From Heliobacterium mobile (lineage in GTDB: Bacteria; Bacillota; Desulfitobacteriia; Heliobacteriales; Heliobacteriaceae), in assembly GCF_009720735.1 (NCBI RefSeq), contig NZ_WNKU01000015.1:23117-87116 (forward strand): a stretch of 64,000 nucleotides of DNA. The letters run 5' to 3'. Under the pieces are notes generated by a model that saw only the letters and a program-made list of their open reading frames with translations, did not search any database and was not told the origin of the DNA. The number at the start of each line of letters is the position of its first letter. Position 1 is the first letter of the stretch. Shown piece by piece: positions 1 to 9,546 of this stretch. The translations under genes and the position numbers were made by a program.

Positions 1-378
1 AAATCCGCTGGTATACAGCCATTCGATTACATCTCTGATTTCAAACCCGGCCATACGGAGGGCGACGGTCATGAGGTCTTGGGTGCGAGTTCCCGAGAAG
101 CACAAGATGTGGCCGCCGGGTTTGAGTACGCGAAACACTTCTCGCCAGATGGAGGGTCCCGGGACGAATGAGTCCCAGGACTTGCCCATGAAGCCTTTGG
201 CCTGGTGAGTGTAATCCTCACCAGCCATCCACCTGGATAGGACTTCACGGATGTTTGGCTCTTTGGAGAGACCGTAAGGTGGGTCTGTTACGCAGGAGTC
301 GATGGAGTTGTCGGGTAAGGATTTAAGGACTTTAATGCAATCACCTTTGAGTACACTATTTTTGGTATTGGTTATCAA
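1..378 (-). CDS. DNA methyltransferase, N-terminal part (runs off window)
   Basis: Open at the left edge; 126 codons are visible. The start is a TTG at 378, 8 nt after a GGAGGG ribosome site. The visible part holds the catalytic motif SCVTDPPYG (about residue 25) and, after about 45 residues, the segment VFRVLKPGGHILCFSG typical of beta-class amino-methyltransferases of phages (N6-adenine or N4-cytosine). The AdoMet-binding FxGxG motif would lie beyond the edge. It is the most promoter-distal visible gene of the minus-strand early region, although a plus-strand gene separates it from thyX. Target base and site cannot be read from this part. Confidence 0.85.
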   Translation of the reverse strand, partial: MITNTKNSVLKGDCIKVLKSLPDNSIDSCVTDPPYGLSKEPNIREVLSRWMAGEDYTHQAKGFMGKSWDSFVPGPSIWREVFRVLKPGGHILCFSGTRTQDLMTVALRMAGFEIRDVIEWLYTSGF

Positions 379-455
379 CGAACAATCCCTCCGATTAAAA
401 AATTTTCTTCGAGGAAAAATAGGAGTAAAAGGAATCCGCTTGGAGTGGATAATAG

Positions 456-698
456 TTGAACCCCAAAAAGAAAGCTTACTATCTGATGTTTCCTATTTCT
501 CTTGTTGTTGCGAGTATCTACGTTGCCATCGGAGGTTTACTAACAAAACTTATTAGTTATGGATTTGGATTGAACCTATCCACCCAAGATTGCATTCTCG
601 CGGGATTTGTATTACTTGGCGCAGTAATCGTGGTAACCTCTACCTTATTCATGGAAGATGTGAAAGTTGTTGTAAAGTGGTTACGAGATGAATCTTAA
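456..698 (+). CDS. Small two-helix membrane protein
   Basis: 80 aa starting with TTG at 456, ten bases after a GGAG site. Two hydrophobic stretches (about residues 11-33 and 48-66) predict a hairpin in the membrane with charged ends. It runs against the surrounding minus-strand early genes, divergent from the methylase and ending exactly beside the thyX stop, so it looks like an independently expressed moron gene. I do not recognise a family. Confidence 0.6.
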   Translation: MNPKKKAYYLMFPISLVVASIYVAIGGLLTKLISYGFGLNLSTQDCILAGFVLLGAVIVVTSTLFMEDVKVVVKWLRDES

Positions 699-1613
699 TT
701 AACTGGCTTTATCCCACATCGTTTTTGGTAACTTCCCTACTGTTTCCATCAGCAACTCATACACGTCCAGGTCAAGTACATCAGCCTGGGCGTTTTTATT
801 TTTTGATACCAGTTGTCGAAGGGTGGGCCGCTTTTCCCGTAGCTTTCGCATCGCTCGGTTATGCCCCTCGATATGGGGGCCGTGGTATTCCTTCAATGTG
901 TCCCACTTCTCGGGGTCCAGTGTGCGGACAGCCTCGAACATGGAATTAACGATGTCTCGAGTTTCCCCTTGAGCACCCCGTTCCCAGATACGCTGCTTGA
1001 ACACGTTCTTCACCAGAGCTTCCTCGGAAAAATCCAACATAAATGGTGGCATCATCACTCCCATGGGATATAACGATCGGATGGCTTGCAGAGATTCTTC
1101 CGGGTGCTCTTTCCGAAGCTGGTCACACCGGGTCAACTGTTCCTCAATGATTCGGTGGTACAGCCAAGGGTCTTTCGCTTCATAGGGCACTACTAATCCC
1201 CAAGGTTTGTTCGCTCGGAATCCTCCGGCGATCCTACGGTTGCGGATGGTGTAGGTGATGAGATGATCATAGGCCGTCTTGCTCACGCCAATATAAAGGA
1301 AGGTTACTGTCTCACCACGGATAGGCTCATAGGAATGACCAGCTTTGACCATACCGTCGAGGAATCGGTTGGTATTACCCATATCGTCATACTTACCAAG
1401 ATACAGGGCCGATGCGAAAGCACTGGACTTCCTGCCTTTGTCGGTGACTCGCAAGGCGATCACTCGGCCATGCTGGATCGGTGTGAATCCTTCGTTGACG
1501 AAGTTTTCGTTGATGAAAAGTTCTAGGTTACGGATGTCGTTAATCCGTTCCGGTTCTAAATGAATACGTTCATTCCAGCAGATTGGATTAAGATCGATAG
1601 TAAATCTAGGCAA
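699..1613 (-). CDS. Divergent ThyX-like flavin-dependent thymidylate synthase
   Basis: 304 aa. Start set at a TTG at 1613, 8 nt after GGGAG, overlapping the dut stop by 8 nt; the longer frame to 1751 would lie inside dut. Features matching ThyX: ISK/VSK-type segment before [10 protein letters not shown] at the place of the RHRX7S flavin/dUMP motif, a [10 protein letters not shown] segment, and [17 protein letters not shown] matching the conserved R...AQ.EIR signature near residue 220. The RHR motif reads RNR and the Ser is not evident, so activity is uncertain. Sitting directly after dut and nrdD, a role in dTMP supply for phage DNA is the natural reading. It is longer than usual ThyX (about 220-270 aa). 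Confidence 0.65.
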   Translation of the reverse strand: MPRFTIDLNPICWNERIHLEPERINDIRNLELFINENFVNEGFTPIQHGRVIALRVTDKGRKSSAFASALYLGKYDDMGNTNRFLDGMVKAGHSYEPIRGETVTFLYIGVSKTAYDHLITYTIRNRRIAGGFRANKPWGLVVPYEAKDPWLYHRIIEEQLTRCDQLRKEHPEESLQAIRSLYPMGVMMPPFMLDFSEEALVKNVFKQRIWERGAQGETRDIVNSMFEAVRTLDPEKWDTLKEYHGPHIEGHNRAMRKLREKRPTLRQLVSKNKNAQADVLDLDVYELLMETVGKLPKTMWDKAS

Positions 1614-2109
1614 TTGCTTTGCTCCCTTCTGTACCGGTATGTCCAAATCCGCCAGAGCCACGTTGAGTTTTTGGCAGTGATTCATGATCAGTAAATTCAA
1701 CATTGAATAACACAGGCTGAAAAACCAGTTGGGCAATTCTATCTCCTTCAAGGATGCGAAACGGATCGTATCCGAGATTGATTAAAATAACTCCGATTTC
1801 TCCAAGGTAATCCGCGTCGATAGTTCCCGGTGAATTTAGCACAGTGATCCCTTCGTGTAAGGCCAATCCACTGCGAGGGCGTACCTGAGCTTCAATGCCA
1901 TCCGGTAGTTGTATTGCTATACCCGTTCTTACAAAGACTCGTTCATTTGGATATACCCAAAACTCTCGATAGCCTAACTTTTTTTCCCTAAGATAAAGCT
2001 CGTCGATGGGAAAGACGCCAAGAGCATGAAGGTCGAAACCACTGGAGAATTCAGTTTGTCTTTTCGGAAAGATGGCATCCTGATGAAGGCGAATAATCTC
2101 GATATTCAT
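1606..2109 (-). CDS. dut: dUTP diphosphatase (trimeric dUTPase)
   Basis: 167 aa; ATG at 2109 follows AGGAGGGACCAG. All five trimeric dUTPase motifs are present: SSGFDLHA (motif 1), RPRSGLAL (2), the Asp/Tyr segment [16 protein letters not shown] (3), [10 protein letters not shown] (4) and the glycine-rich [10 protein letters not shown] (5) at the C-terminus that closes over the nucleotide. It hydrolyses dUTP to dUMP and pyrophosphate, keeping uracil out of phage DNA and feeding the thymidylate synthase encoded next. Ten bases downstream of nrdD and overlapping thyX, so clearly one transcript. Confidence 0.95.
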   Translation of the reverse strand: MNIEIIRLHQDAIFPKRQTEFSSGFDLHALGVFPIDELYLREKKLGYREFWVYPNERVFVRTGIAIQLPDGIEAQVRPRSGLALHEGITVLNSPGTIDADYLGEIGVILINLGYDPFRILEGDRIAQLVFQPVLFNVEFTDHESLPKTQRGSGGFGHTGTEGSKAIA

Positions 2110-2119
2110 CTGGTCCCTC

Positions 2120-4030
2120 CTACCCTGCTTGCTGCAGTTCATTAAATTGCCGCTTTGGATACTCGTAATTCTTCCGAACATCGCCCCAGGAAGATACCTT
2201 CGTGAAGTACCCAATCACCCGCGTCATATAGTCCACTATGGGCTGTCCGCAGATGGGGCAGGTCTTATCTGTTCCGATGACTGAGGTGTGTCCGTTCGCG
2301 CAAACCCCGAATCCATAGTTGATAGCGAAGTGTTCCACTCCCTCTGACAAGGAAATCAGGATGAGTTTCTTCATTATAATAGGGTCGGTAATCTGTTCCT
2401 GAACGTTGAGATGCAAAATGCCTCCGCCACTAACGTGCTTCATGAAACGACCAGTTAAGTGAATGCGATCGGTGGTTCCCATTTCAGCAATCAAGGGAAC
2501 GTACTGGTTCGAGTACAATTCAAAAGGCTGTAGTTTTCGATATAACAGCCGGTCCTTTTTCGCCAACGTAACAGCTGTACTTTCCGCCGGGATTTCCTCA
2601 GTGTTGAATGAATGACCTGTTCCTCGGCTGAAGATTTGGGCGTATTCCTCCGTCCGCTTCAGTACCTTTTCGGTAAACGATTGCCCTTCTTCACTTTCCA
2701 TCGGCATCCCCATAAACTCGCACATCTCGTACTGGCCGTGGATACCGATTGTTGAGAACAGCATGTCCAGCGAAAACCAGCCAAGCGGCTTAAAGAATTT
2801 GAGAAATCCCTTTTCTACTCTTCTGCGCAGAATCTCTTCCCGATGAACCAACAGCAAATCCTTCGCCATCTGCGCTCGCCGTTCCAACAGCGTGAAGAAG
2901 TGCTTTTCATCACGGGCATCTAACGCTAGTCTTGGGAAGTTGATAGTGACTACCCGGTGAGAGCCAATATTGAGACCGCCGTTACCAAAACTGTCGGCCC
3001 GGTAGCTCATGCGTTCGGTATCGTTTACATAACGGCAGCACATTGCAATCTTGGAGCCCTCGTTGGCGTAGATATTCAGCACACCGAGCTTGACGTTAAT
3101 CCGACTGATAAATTCGAGGAAGTCTTCATCTAGCGGCTGCCGGTTCTCATCCACACACAAGTTAGCCGTCATAACCGGGAAGCGGTACGGCAAGCCGGTC
3201 GCGGGATCTCCCTTGGCAAAGAACTCAGCGATGATTTTCTGGATTTGCATCACGTACTCTACGTCCACTTCCGAGCCATCAGGGTAGCGGTATTCGGAGA
3301 AGAGTTTCGTGAGGTTTTCCCGGTCAAAGATGGATACGTTAGAAAACGGTGACTGCCCGCTGGTGCGAAACTTGTTATTGGCCACGTGAACAAACTTCTG
3401 CCAGAGGTTGACGATGTAATCTTGGTCCTCAGCGTTTTCCGGATTGCGTCCTTCCTGTTTTAGATACCATGCAAGGTTGAGGATAAGATCACCGGGAGCC
3501 ACTGCACCGGCAAACTCTTGACTCAGGTCCATCACGACTTCGGTCACTTGGGCCATGAAGCTGTCCGACCGTTTGGGCGGCAGACTTCGCAATTGCCCAT
3601 AGGGCCGACCCTCAATCATCAAGTTTGCCGTGGAAAAAGCGAAGCAGTACGGAATCTGAATCCCTTGCCCAGAGCTATCGTGAAAATACAATTCACCCCG
3701 CCATATGGCAGATATCAGCTTGTTCGCCCGATTAAGACCGAAGCGTTTTTTGCTGTACCGCCACAGCAGATAGTACCCTTCCAACTTCAAGATACCTTTG
3801 GTGACCTCCGCCTGATAGTTGTTGGCAGACAGCTCCTCATTGGAGTTAGCGTTCTGATCGACGCTGGCATCGGCCAGTCGTTTAGTGAAGTAATCATGGG
3901 ACATCTGTCCGACATCGACCTTGTTCGGGCTGATTCCTTCCAGTTCCAACATCTTCAGTCCCACGGGATCTTCGGCGAACTTCTGATAGAGCGTATCGAA
4001 TCCCGGTTCAAAAGTAAGCGATATCTTCAA
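2120..4030 (-). CDS. nrdD: Anaerobic (class III) ribonucleoside-triphosphate reductase
   Basis: 636 aa, overlapping nrdG by 4 nt. Reduces ribonucleotides to deoxyribonucleotides with a glycyl radical. Visible: active-site Cys in the AMCCRYV region (about residue 329), the zinc site CANGH...CPICG (about residues 592-612) and the C-terminal glycyl-radical motif RVIGYF. No N-terminal ATP-cone is apparent, consistent with its length at the short end of the family. An oxygen-sensitive reductase in the nucleotide module implies growth of the phage under anaerobic conditions. Confidence 0.95.
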   Translation of the reverse strand: MKISLTFEPGFDTLYQKFAEDPVGLKMLELEGISPNKVDVGQMSHDYFTKRLADASVDQNANSNEELSANNYQAEVTKGILKLEGYYLLWRYSKKRFGLNRANKLISAIWRGELYFHDSSGQGIQIPYCFAFSTANLMIEGRPYGQLRSLPPKRSDSFMAQVTEVVMDLSQEFAGAVAPGDLILNLAWYLKQEGRNPENAEDQDYIVNLWQKFVHVANNKFRTSGQSPFSNVSIFDRENLTKLFSEYRYPDGSEVDVEYVMQIQKIIAEFFAKGDPATGLPYRFPVMTANLCVDENRQPLDEDFLEFISRINVKLGVLNIYANEGSKIAMCCRYVNDTERMSYRADSFGNGGLNIGSHRVVTINFPRLALDARDEKHFFTLLERRAQMAKDLLLVHREEILRRRVEKGFLKFFKPLGWFSLDMLFSTIGIHGQYEMCEFMGMPMESEEGQSFTEKVLKRTEEYAQIFSRGTGHSFNTEEIPAESTAVTLAKKDRLLYRKLQPFELYSNQYVPLIAEMGTTDRIHLTGRFMKHVSGGGILHLNVQEQITDPIIMKKLILISLSEGVEHFAINYGFGVCANGHTSVIGTDKTCPICGQPIVDYMTRVIGYFTKVSSWGDVRKNYEYPKRQFNELQQAG

Positions 4031-4479
4031 GCTACCTTCTCCTTCCGTTGGTCAAGTACAACTTGGTTGGAACTGGCCGGGAATCCGCCAGTGTGTAAGT
4101 CCTGACGGTATTCTCCGGCGATGATGACATCGCATAGGTCGATAATGTCGTCGGAAATCGAGAAGATGTTATATCCGGTGTACAGCCATGTGCTCAATCC
4201 GATGGATTTGACTGCCGCCAACAATACCTTCAACGCATCAGGCTGATCCATCGGCTCTCCGCCAACAAAGACCACTGCATCATAGAATCGTTGGTTCGCT
4301 CGGATTCGTTGAATAATCTCGTCGGTATCAGTCTCTTCCCCACCGTCAAAAGACTGCAGTTCAGGATTGTGGCAACCAAGACACCTCCGTCGGCATCCTT
4401 GAAAAAAGATGCTGAAGGCGATACCGTCGGCATCGGATGTATTCAGGTCGTTGAATCCAGCAATCCGAACTGTGGCCAT
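4027..4479 (-). CDS. nrdG: Anaerobic ribonucleotide reductase activating protein (radical SAM)
   Basis: 150 aa. Generates the glycyl radical on NrdD using S-adenosylmethionine and a 4Fe-4S cluster bound by CRRRCLGC (CxxxCxxC, residues about 29-36). FVGGEPM is the usual GGEP motif. I place the start at ATG 4479, sharing one base with the upstream stop and 6-7 nt after GGAGGT; a GTG three bases earlier is possible. Overlaps nrdD by 4 nt, so the two proteins are translationally coupled. Confidence 0.94.
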   Translation of the reverse strand: MATVRIAGFNDLNTSDADGIAFSIFFQGCRRRCLGCHNPELQSFDGGEETDTDEIIQRIRANQRFYDAVVFVGGEPMDQPDALKVLLAAVKSIGLSTWLYTGYNIFSISDDIIDLCDVIIAGEYRQDLHTGGFPASSNQVVLDQRKEKVA

Positions 4480-4811
4480 CACGCCACCTCCGATACGCTA
4501 TCAACAGTGACCTTCCATTTACGAAATCCCTGCCTGTCCACCCACACCCAGAACTCAAAGTCAATTACTTCATCAATGTTGTGCTCTTTAATGGTTGCTT
4601 GGATATCGGTAATCTCTTTTCGATATGCCGCCATAGAGAACCGCTTGGTTCGTTTGGACTGTACGGCCAAGATACGTCTTCGGCTGATACCGAGCACATC
4701 CACCTTGGAATGAGAACCGGCTGATCGAACAACTAGGAACCCTCGGTCGGTCAACTCATGAACAATTTTTCGCTCAATCTCATATCCCCGCTGATAATTC
4801 GTGCGCCCCAT
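4479..4811 (-). CDS. Hjc-like Holliday-junction resolvase family nuclease
   Basis: 110 aa. Pattern matches archaeal-type Hjc/PD-(D/E)XK: N-terminal E in RGYEIERKIVHEL, the RSAGSHSKVDVLG segment (Asp as metal ligand) and LAVQSKR, where the usual E-x-K is Q-x-K. Such enzymes cleave four-way junctions or act as small DNA nucleases; a phage use would be debranching before packaging or in recombination. Located between a Cas4-like nuclease and nrdG in the replication operon. Confidence 0.7.
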   Translation of the reverse strand: MGRTNYQRGYEIERKIVHELTDRGFLVVRSAGSHSKVDVLGISRRRILAVQSKRTKRFSMAAYRKEITDIQATIKEHNIDEVIDFEFWVWVDRQGFRKWKVTVDSVSEVA

Positions 4812-5747
4812 TTACGCTGCCACCTGTTCCTTTACCTGATGGCAATGCGGTTTATATAGGCAGAAGAAACATTTCTCCACCATGGCCCGAGGCAGTTCAT
4901 TGGCGTAGCACATACCGGCCACATCTGCGAACTTATCCAGCAGTCGATTACGATCTTTATCGGTTACCTTCATATAAAAGGCTCGCATGTCCGGTTTGGC
5001 TTGGGCTCCTTTAGTCCAGCTGTCTTTCGCTAGTGATTCATAGACAATGAGAAACTCGTCGAGGCCGAATAATAGTGAGTAAGCTACGCACTGCTCTTTG
5101 TGATCCGCTTGAGCATCCTTCATCTTGTACTCGCCGATAACTCCAAGAGTGGTGGACTTGGTCTTAAACTCCAGCCCAATCTTGCTGCCATCCGGTTGAT
5201 ATTGAAGGACACCATCCATCATGCCGTATAGCTGAAATCGTTGGCCGTTGTAATCATACTGCCGAACCTGCCGAATGTTCTTTTCCCATGCTGGTCGGTT
5301 GGTCGTTTTCGTCCGCACCACCGTAAACTTCGGTGCATCCAGATAGTTCTCGGCATACAGTAAATCTCGCTGCATGGCCCGGTGAACCGCCGAGCCGTTA
5401 CGGGACCATCGTCGTTGATAGGGAAAGCGGTCAACAAAAGAGGCTTCCACCTTCTTAACCTTGAAATAAAGTTCCCGTTCACATTTGTAGGCCGAAGAAG
5501 GCGAGAAAGTAATAACTCCTTTTTTGAACCCTAACTTGCTCGTATCGCTGTTCAAACCATCCAACTCATCCATGAGCAGATACTTTTCGATCTCGTTATC
5601 GTTCGGTTCCTCAATGGAATGAATTGCATCGAAGTGTCTAAGGATCGCTTTGGTTAACTCTTGGCCGCGATCGTTGGCGTCAGATAAAACTTCCTGCCGG
5701 AGTTCCTTTGCTCCAACCCGATTAATTAAGCTGCCGATGCAAACCAC
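4812..5747 (-). CDS. Cas4/RecB-like PD-(D/E)XK nuclease with probable Fe-S cluster
   Basis: About 311 aa. Core nuclease motifs: G..D in YGMMDGVL and E-x-K in GLEFKTK, followed by KEQCVAY (Q and Y of the RecB/Cas4 motif). One Cys near FSPSSAYKCEREL and three in CFFCLYKPHC near the C-terminus are the four cluster ligands typical of Cas4/AddB-type exonucleases. The start is uncertain: the frame is open to 5837 and overlaps the polymerase; I use the GTG at 5747, with ATG 5774 as alternative. Likely DNA-end processing in phage replication or recombination. Confidence 0.75.
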   Translation of the reverse strand: MVCIGSLINRVGAKELRQEVLSDANDRGQELTKAILRHFDAIHSIEEPNDNEIEKYLLMDELDGLNSDTSKLGFKKGVITFSPSSAYKCERELYFKVKKVEASFVDRFPYQRRWSRNGSAVHRAMQRDLLYAENYLDAPKFTVVRTKTTNRPAWEKNIRQVRQYDYNGQRFQLYGMMDGVLQYQPDGSKIGLEFKTKSTTLGVIGEYKMKDAQADHKEQCVAYSLLFGLDEFLIVYESLAKDSWTKGAQAKPDMRAFYMKVTDKDRNRLLDKFADVAGMCYANELPRAMVEKCFFCLYKPHCHQVKEQVAA

Positions 5748-8017
5748 TCCCCTTTCTTTACCCCTTCGCCCCATCGTTGCATAATTTCGGTATCGACTTT
5801 TAACGGTACATCCAGTGAAGCCGCCGATGTCATACACGCCTCTATTTCCTTCACATCACACTCGGTAACGGTATCATCCACCATCATCAATGCTTCATCG
5901 TGAACCGTGCCGCAAAGAGCCCAGCCCCGGCGACTACAATATTGATACAGGTTGAGCATCGCCCGCTTCATTACATCAGCGGCCGTTCCCTGAATGATGG
6001 CATTCACGCTCTGCCGTCGGGCTGATTCCACATCGCCTTTGACTTCATAGAATTTCCGTTTGAGGTTACGAGGGATATCTTTGTTGCGCCATACATTCAG
6101 CGGCAGTTCTTCCACTCCGAGAATCTCACAGATTTGTTTTACCAAAGAATCGTAGACCTTCGCTTTCTGGCGATGACCGGGAAATCTTCGTTTTCGTCCA
6201 TACAGAGTCTCCACATACTCATTTTCCTTGACCAACTCATGAGTATCTTTAATGAAGGAATGGACTTGTGGGTAGGTCTTATAGAAATCACCGATAAATT
6301 CATGGGCCTCTTCGACTGTAATGGTTAACTGACTTGCGAGCGTGAACATACTTGTTCCATACATACAAGCCAAGAGCCCAACCTTCATCATCTTCCGGTA
6401 CTTTGACCCATCGCCGCACTCCTCGATGGGCTTCTTGAATACCCGGCTGGCCAGTGTAGAGTACAAATCCTGACCGTTCAAATATGGCTCTTGAAGATGC
6501 TTGTCGCCGCTGATATGCGCCAGCACCCGTGGTTCGATTTGGGAAAAGTCACTACCAATGAGCAGCTTACCCGGTGGAGCGATTATCAGCTTCCTTGCAT
6601 TGGTCGGCAGGTTTTGCAGGTTCGGTTCGTTGCTAGAGAACCGGCCAGTCACGGTGGCCACCTGATTAAAAGAGCCATGAATCCGCCCATCGGACTTAAT
6701 TCGTTCCGGCAACGCTTCAACATAGGTACTTAGGAGTTTTGTGAGTTCCCGGTACTTCAACAGGTACTCAATTCCGGGATGCTTGTCCTTTAAGGCTTTT
6801 AGCGTTTTCACATCGGTGGACCGGGCATTGACCTCAGGCAACTTCAGTTCATCGTACAGCTTCCGGGACAACTGGATGGGTGAGTTGCAGTTGATATTGC
6901 CGAAGTGGTCGGTCAGGGATTGTTCTAATTGATAAATCTCACTTCGCAGTTCCTCGCCGTACTGCCGGGCGTAGTTCTGGTCAATAAGGAACCCGCACTG
7001 TTCCATATCGACACAGACCTCGATTAGCGGATTCTCCAGTTCCTGATATAGTTGATCCAGCTTACCTAGTCGCTGAAGGTGCTGCCGCTGCCATTCATAG
7101 AGCCTCCACGTGAGGTGCGTGTCCTTGGCGGCATAGACAAGGGCCACATCCAGCGGGACTTCATCAAAGCAGGTTTTCCCAAAGAGGTCTTCAAATGTGT
7201 GGCTGGTATCTTCAAATCCAAAATGTTTTCCGTATTTGGTGGCTAGATTCTTCAGGGCATAGGACGGTTCGTTTTCATTCAGCAGAGCCATTGCCACCCG
7301 TGTGTCGTGGGCCAATCCTCGCATCCGAACTCCGTGGCGAAGCAACATGTGCATATCATACTTCGCGTTGTGAAGCACCTTACCAATATTCGAATTGGTG
7401 AGCATCGCGGAAAGTGCCTTCAATACTACCGAGCGTTTCAACTGCTTCCCGGTTTTGTGGGCTACCGGGATATAGACGTGATAATCCGCTCGGGGCAGGG
7501 TTAGGGACATGCCAACGATTGTATCGTTGTACACGTCCAAACCCGTTGTTTCCGTATCGAATGCTATAATAGGTTCTTCTTTCAAATCGACGATCAACTG
7601 CTCCAACTGCGATTCCGTTTGCACCAGCCGATAGTTTTCTGGTGTCTTGGCGACCATGTCTTTAAGGACCGATTCCTTTCGCTGGTCTTGCAAGTCGCGC
7701 CATAACCGCATGGCATGGGCCTTGGTAAACTTCTTAAGGCTTTCTACGCCAACGCCGATTTCATCGGCATCAATGGCAGACTTGATCGACTTTAGGCGTT
7801 CCTTGTCAAGGTTCGAAAGGTTCGTTTGGAAAATTGCTTTCTTCGTAGTTCCTGTATGGCTGATCCATCCGGAGAACCACACTTCTTCCCAAGTGGGCTC
7901 TCGCTTCGCCATCTCCTTTCGTAACTGAGCCTCACGAATTCGATCCGAAGCATCCGCTTCAATGGGCTTTGGTAATCCCATGTTCAGTTCGGCCTCATCA
8001 CCTCTTATTGTTTTCAA
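5726..8017 (-). CDS. Family A DNA polymerase with 3'-5' exonuclease
   Basis: 763 aa. N-terminal 130 residues are unassigned; no 5' nuclease domain. Exonuclease motifs: AFDTETTGLD (Exo I), HNAKYDMHML (Exo II) and YAAKDTHL (Exo III, Yx3D). Polymerase motif A is IGSDFSQIEPRVLA, the O-helix RKMMKVGLLACMYG and motif C GTVHDEAL. At the position equal to Phe762 of E. coli Pol I (K+4 in the O-helix) the residue is Leu. It is the replicative polymerase of the phage, encoded upstream of the nuclease and nucleotide genes. Confidence 0.95.
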   Translation of the reverse strand: MKTIRGDEAELNMGLPKPIEADASDRIREAQLRKEMAKREPTWEEVWFSGWISHTGTTKKAIFQTNLSNLDKERLKSIKSAIDADEIGVGVESLKKFTKAHAMRLWRDLQDQRKESVLKDMVAKTPENYRLVQTESQLEQLIVDLKEEPIIAFDTETTGLDVYNDTIVGMSLTLPRADYHVYIPVAHKTGKQLKRSVVLKALSAMLTNSNIGKVLHNAKYDMHMLLRHGVRMRGLAHDTRVAMALLNENEPSYALKNLATKYGKHFGFEDTSHTFEDLFGKTCFDEVPLDVALVYAAKDTHLTWRLYEWQRQHLQRLGKLDQLYQELENPLIEVCVDMEQCGFLIDQNYARQYGEELRSEIYQLEQSLTDHFGNINCNSPIQLSRKLYDELKLPEVNARSTDVKTLKALKDKHPGIEYLLKYRELTKLLSTYVEALPERIKSDGRIHGSFNQVATVTGRFSSNEPNLQNLPTNARKLIIAPPGKLLIGSDFSQIEPRVLAHISGDKHLQEPYLNGQDLYSTLASRVFKKPIEECGDGSKYRKMMKVGLLACMYGTSMFTLASQLTITVEEAHEFIGDFYKTYPQVHSFIKDTHELVKENEYVETLYGRKRRFPGHRQKAKVYDSLVKQICEILGVEELPLNVWRNKDIPRNLKRKFYEVKGDVESARRQSVNAIIQGTAADVMKRAMLNLYQYCSRRGWALCGTVHDEALMMVDDTVTECDVKEIEACMTSAASLDVPLKVDTEIMQRWGEGVKKGEWFASAA

Positions 8018-8035
8018 CAGATTTGCTCCTTTGAC

Positions 8036-8719
8036 TTAAAATACGTTTTCCGGTGTATCATCCGCTTCGATGGGTTTTACCCCATCTTCCGTAACCTCGT
8101 CGCTAAAATACTTGTCCACCGGAAACCCAGCCTTCTCTAACTCATCGATCTGCTGTTTCCGGGTTCGAGGCTGGAGCACCGTATCGTAGAAGTCTTCTTC
8201 CACAGTCATCTCATCAAAACGCCGGAATTTCTCACGATCCTCTGGTTTCAATTTAATGATGGGATTGAGCGTAAAACTGGTATCCACTTTCGTGCCGGTT
8301 CGTTTGAAGACAAAAGCCAAGTCGTGTAAGTCTTCCTTATACTGTTCAATGGACTCAATGATGTTTTGCGATTGTCCACGAGTGCCGTCGAACACACGAA
8401 TGCTCCCTTCATCGATATCGGCCATCGCAAAAAGGTACCGTTTGCGAGCTCTGAGTCCCTGGTATTCTTCTAGCCCTGTTTTGGATGCATCGCAATGAGC
8501 ACATTTGTGATCTGCCGGTTCAATACAAGGTTGCGTGTATATGCCGTGTTGGTAGGAACCGTGTGCCAGGTATTCCACATAATCTTCAGGAGACAGCAAT
8601 CGAACCCGAACAGAATCACCGTCTTTTAACCGGATATAGACTTTCTTAAAGTCGATATTAAAAGATTTCTTCGTCATGGATTCTTTTGCCGCTTTACCTC
8701 TTGCAGTGACAATAGACAC
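8036..8719 (-). CDS. Probable phage single-stranded DNA-binding protein
   Basis: 227 aa. GTG start at 8719, 8 nt after GGAGG. A basic OB-like N-terminal half (KKVYIRLKDGDSVRVRLL) is followed by a Cys/His cluster (CIEPADHKCAHCD) and by a strongly acidic tail ending DDTPENVF, as in SSB-type proteins whose acidic tip recruits partners. Lies just upstream of the polymerase gene. No certain family match; the assignment rests on tail chemistry, size and context. Confidence 0.55.
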   Translation of the reverse strand: MSIVTARGKAAKESMTKKSFNIDFKKVYIRLKDGDSVRVRLLSPEDYVEYLAHGSYQHGIYTQPCIEPADHKCAHCDASKTGLEEYQGLRARKRYLFAMADIDEGSIRVFDGTRGQSQNIIESIEQYKEDLHDLAFVFKRTGTKVDTSFTLNPIIKLKPEDREKFRRFDEMTVEEDFYDTVLQPRTRKQQIDELEKAGFPVDKYFSDEVTEDGVKPIEADDTPENVF

Positions 8720-8795
8720 AAACAATTCCTCCCTAGTTAAACATTGTTATTACTATCGACGGACAAATTCGGTTATAATTGCAACTGAACATTGT

Positions 8796-9407
8796 TTAGG
8801 CAACTTGCTCTTCTTGAGCAAGGAATTTGATTAGTTTTTTCTTTAGTCGGCTCATCGCCTGACGGGATTTCCCATCATACGATGGTGCGCCAAGCATTTT
8901 TGAGATTTCGTCAGGTTTAAATCCGTATTCTAACATTCGAATTATCCAACCATCATGCTCGTGAGTTTTGCAGAACTCATCGAGCATTTTTTTTGTCATC
9001 ACTTGTTCTTCAAATATCTCTGTATCTTTAAGCATTTCGCTTAGTAAATCTCCGGTCTCACTATCTACATAATCTAAGGATAACTTCAATTCGGGACTTA
9101 TTTGTTTCTTGCCGTTGTAATGTCTGTAGAGTTTTATTGATTTTCGGTTTAACTTAAATCGGAAGAACGTGGTAAAATTCGAGTCCCCATTGTACTGAAG
9201 CGCCGCTTCCCAAACCGTTTCATTGAAGAGGCTCACAAGTTCCTCATACTCTAAGAAGCCTTTAGTACTAATGTTTCGTTTACGGGCTTCTTTCGTCACA
9301 ATGGATTTCATTAACTCGAAGAGTTCGTTAAGTGCTTCTTCATCACCCTCCTTTGCAACCTTCGTGGCTAATTGGTTGGCTTTTTGGTCTAATTCCTGGT
9401 AAATCAA
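8796..9407 (-). CDS. Phage-encoded sigma-70-like regulator
   Basis: 203 aa, TTG start at 9407 after AAAGGA with 8 nt spacing. The N-terminal half (about residues 22-90) has the helical pattern of sigma region 2 (FLEYEELVSLFNE..W.AA..Y......F.TFF), and the C-terminus has a region 4-like helix-turn-helix (MLEYGFKPDEISKMLG...AMSRLKKKL). First gene after the divergent regulatory region, so probably an early-expressed factor that redirects host RNA polymerase to phage genes. Confidence 0.65.
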   Translation of the reverse strand: MIYQELDQKANQLATKVAKEGDEEALNELFELMKSIVTKEARKRNISTKGFLEYEELVSLFNETVWEAALQYNGDSNFTTFFRFKLNRKSIKLYRHYNGKKQISPELKLSLDYVDSETGDLLSEMLKDTEIFEEQVMTKKMLDEFCKTHEHDGWIIRMLEYGFKPDEISKMLGAPSYDGKSRQAMSRLKKKLIKFLAQEEQVA

Positions 9408-9452
9408 TTTCAGCGTCCTTTCTCATTCCTGTTTAGTGTTCGAGAGGATGTA

Positions 9453-9496
9453 TTACCCCTCTAATTATCAATGTCGCTTTTTTTCACCGTTTGTGA
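9453..9496 (-). promoter_or_regulatory. Conserved ~40-bp upstream element, copy 1
   Basis: The stretch ACCCCTCTA, T, TTATCAATGTCGCTTTTTTTCA is repeated at 16330-16373 with only a few differences. Both copies lie just ahead of a minus-strand operon (44 and 52 bp from the start codon). Read on the minus strand it is an A-tract followed by GCGACATTGATAA and TAGAGGGG. Probable shared promoter or activator site. Confidence 0.6.
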
Positions 9497-9546
9497 CATC
9501 GAAACGCCAAATCAATGATTACCAATTAAATCCGTGGGCAAGTTTG

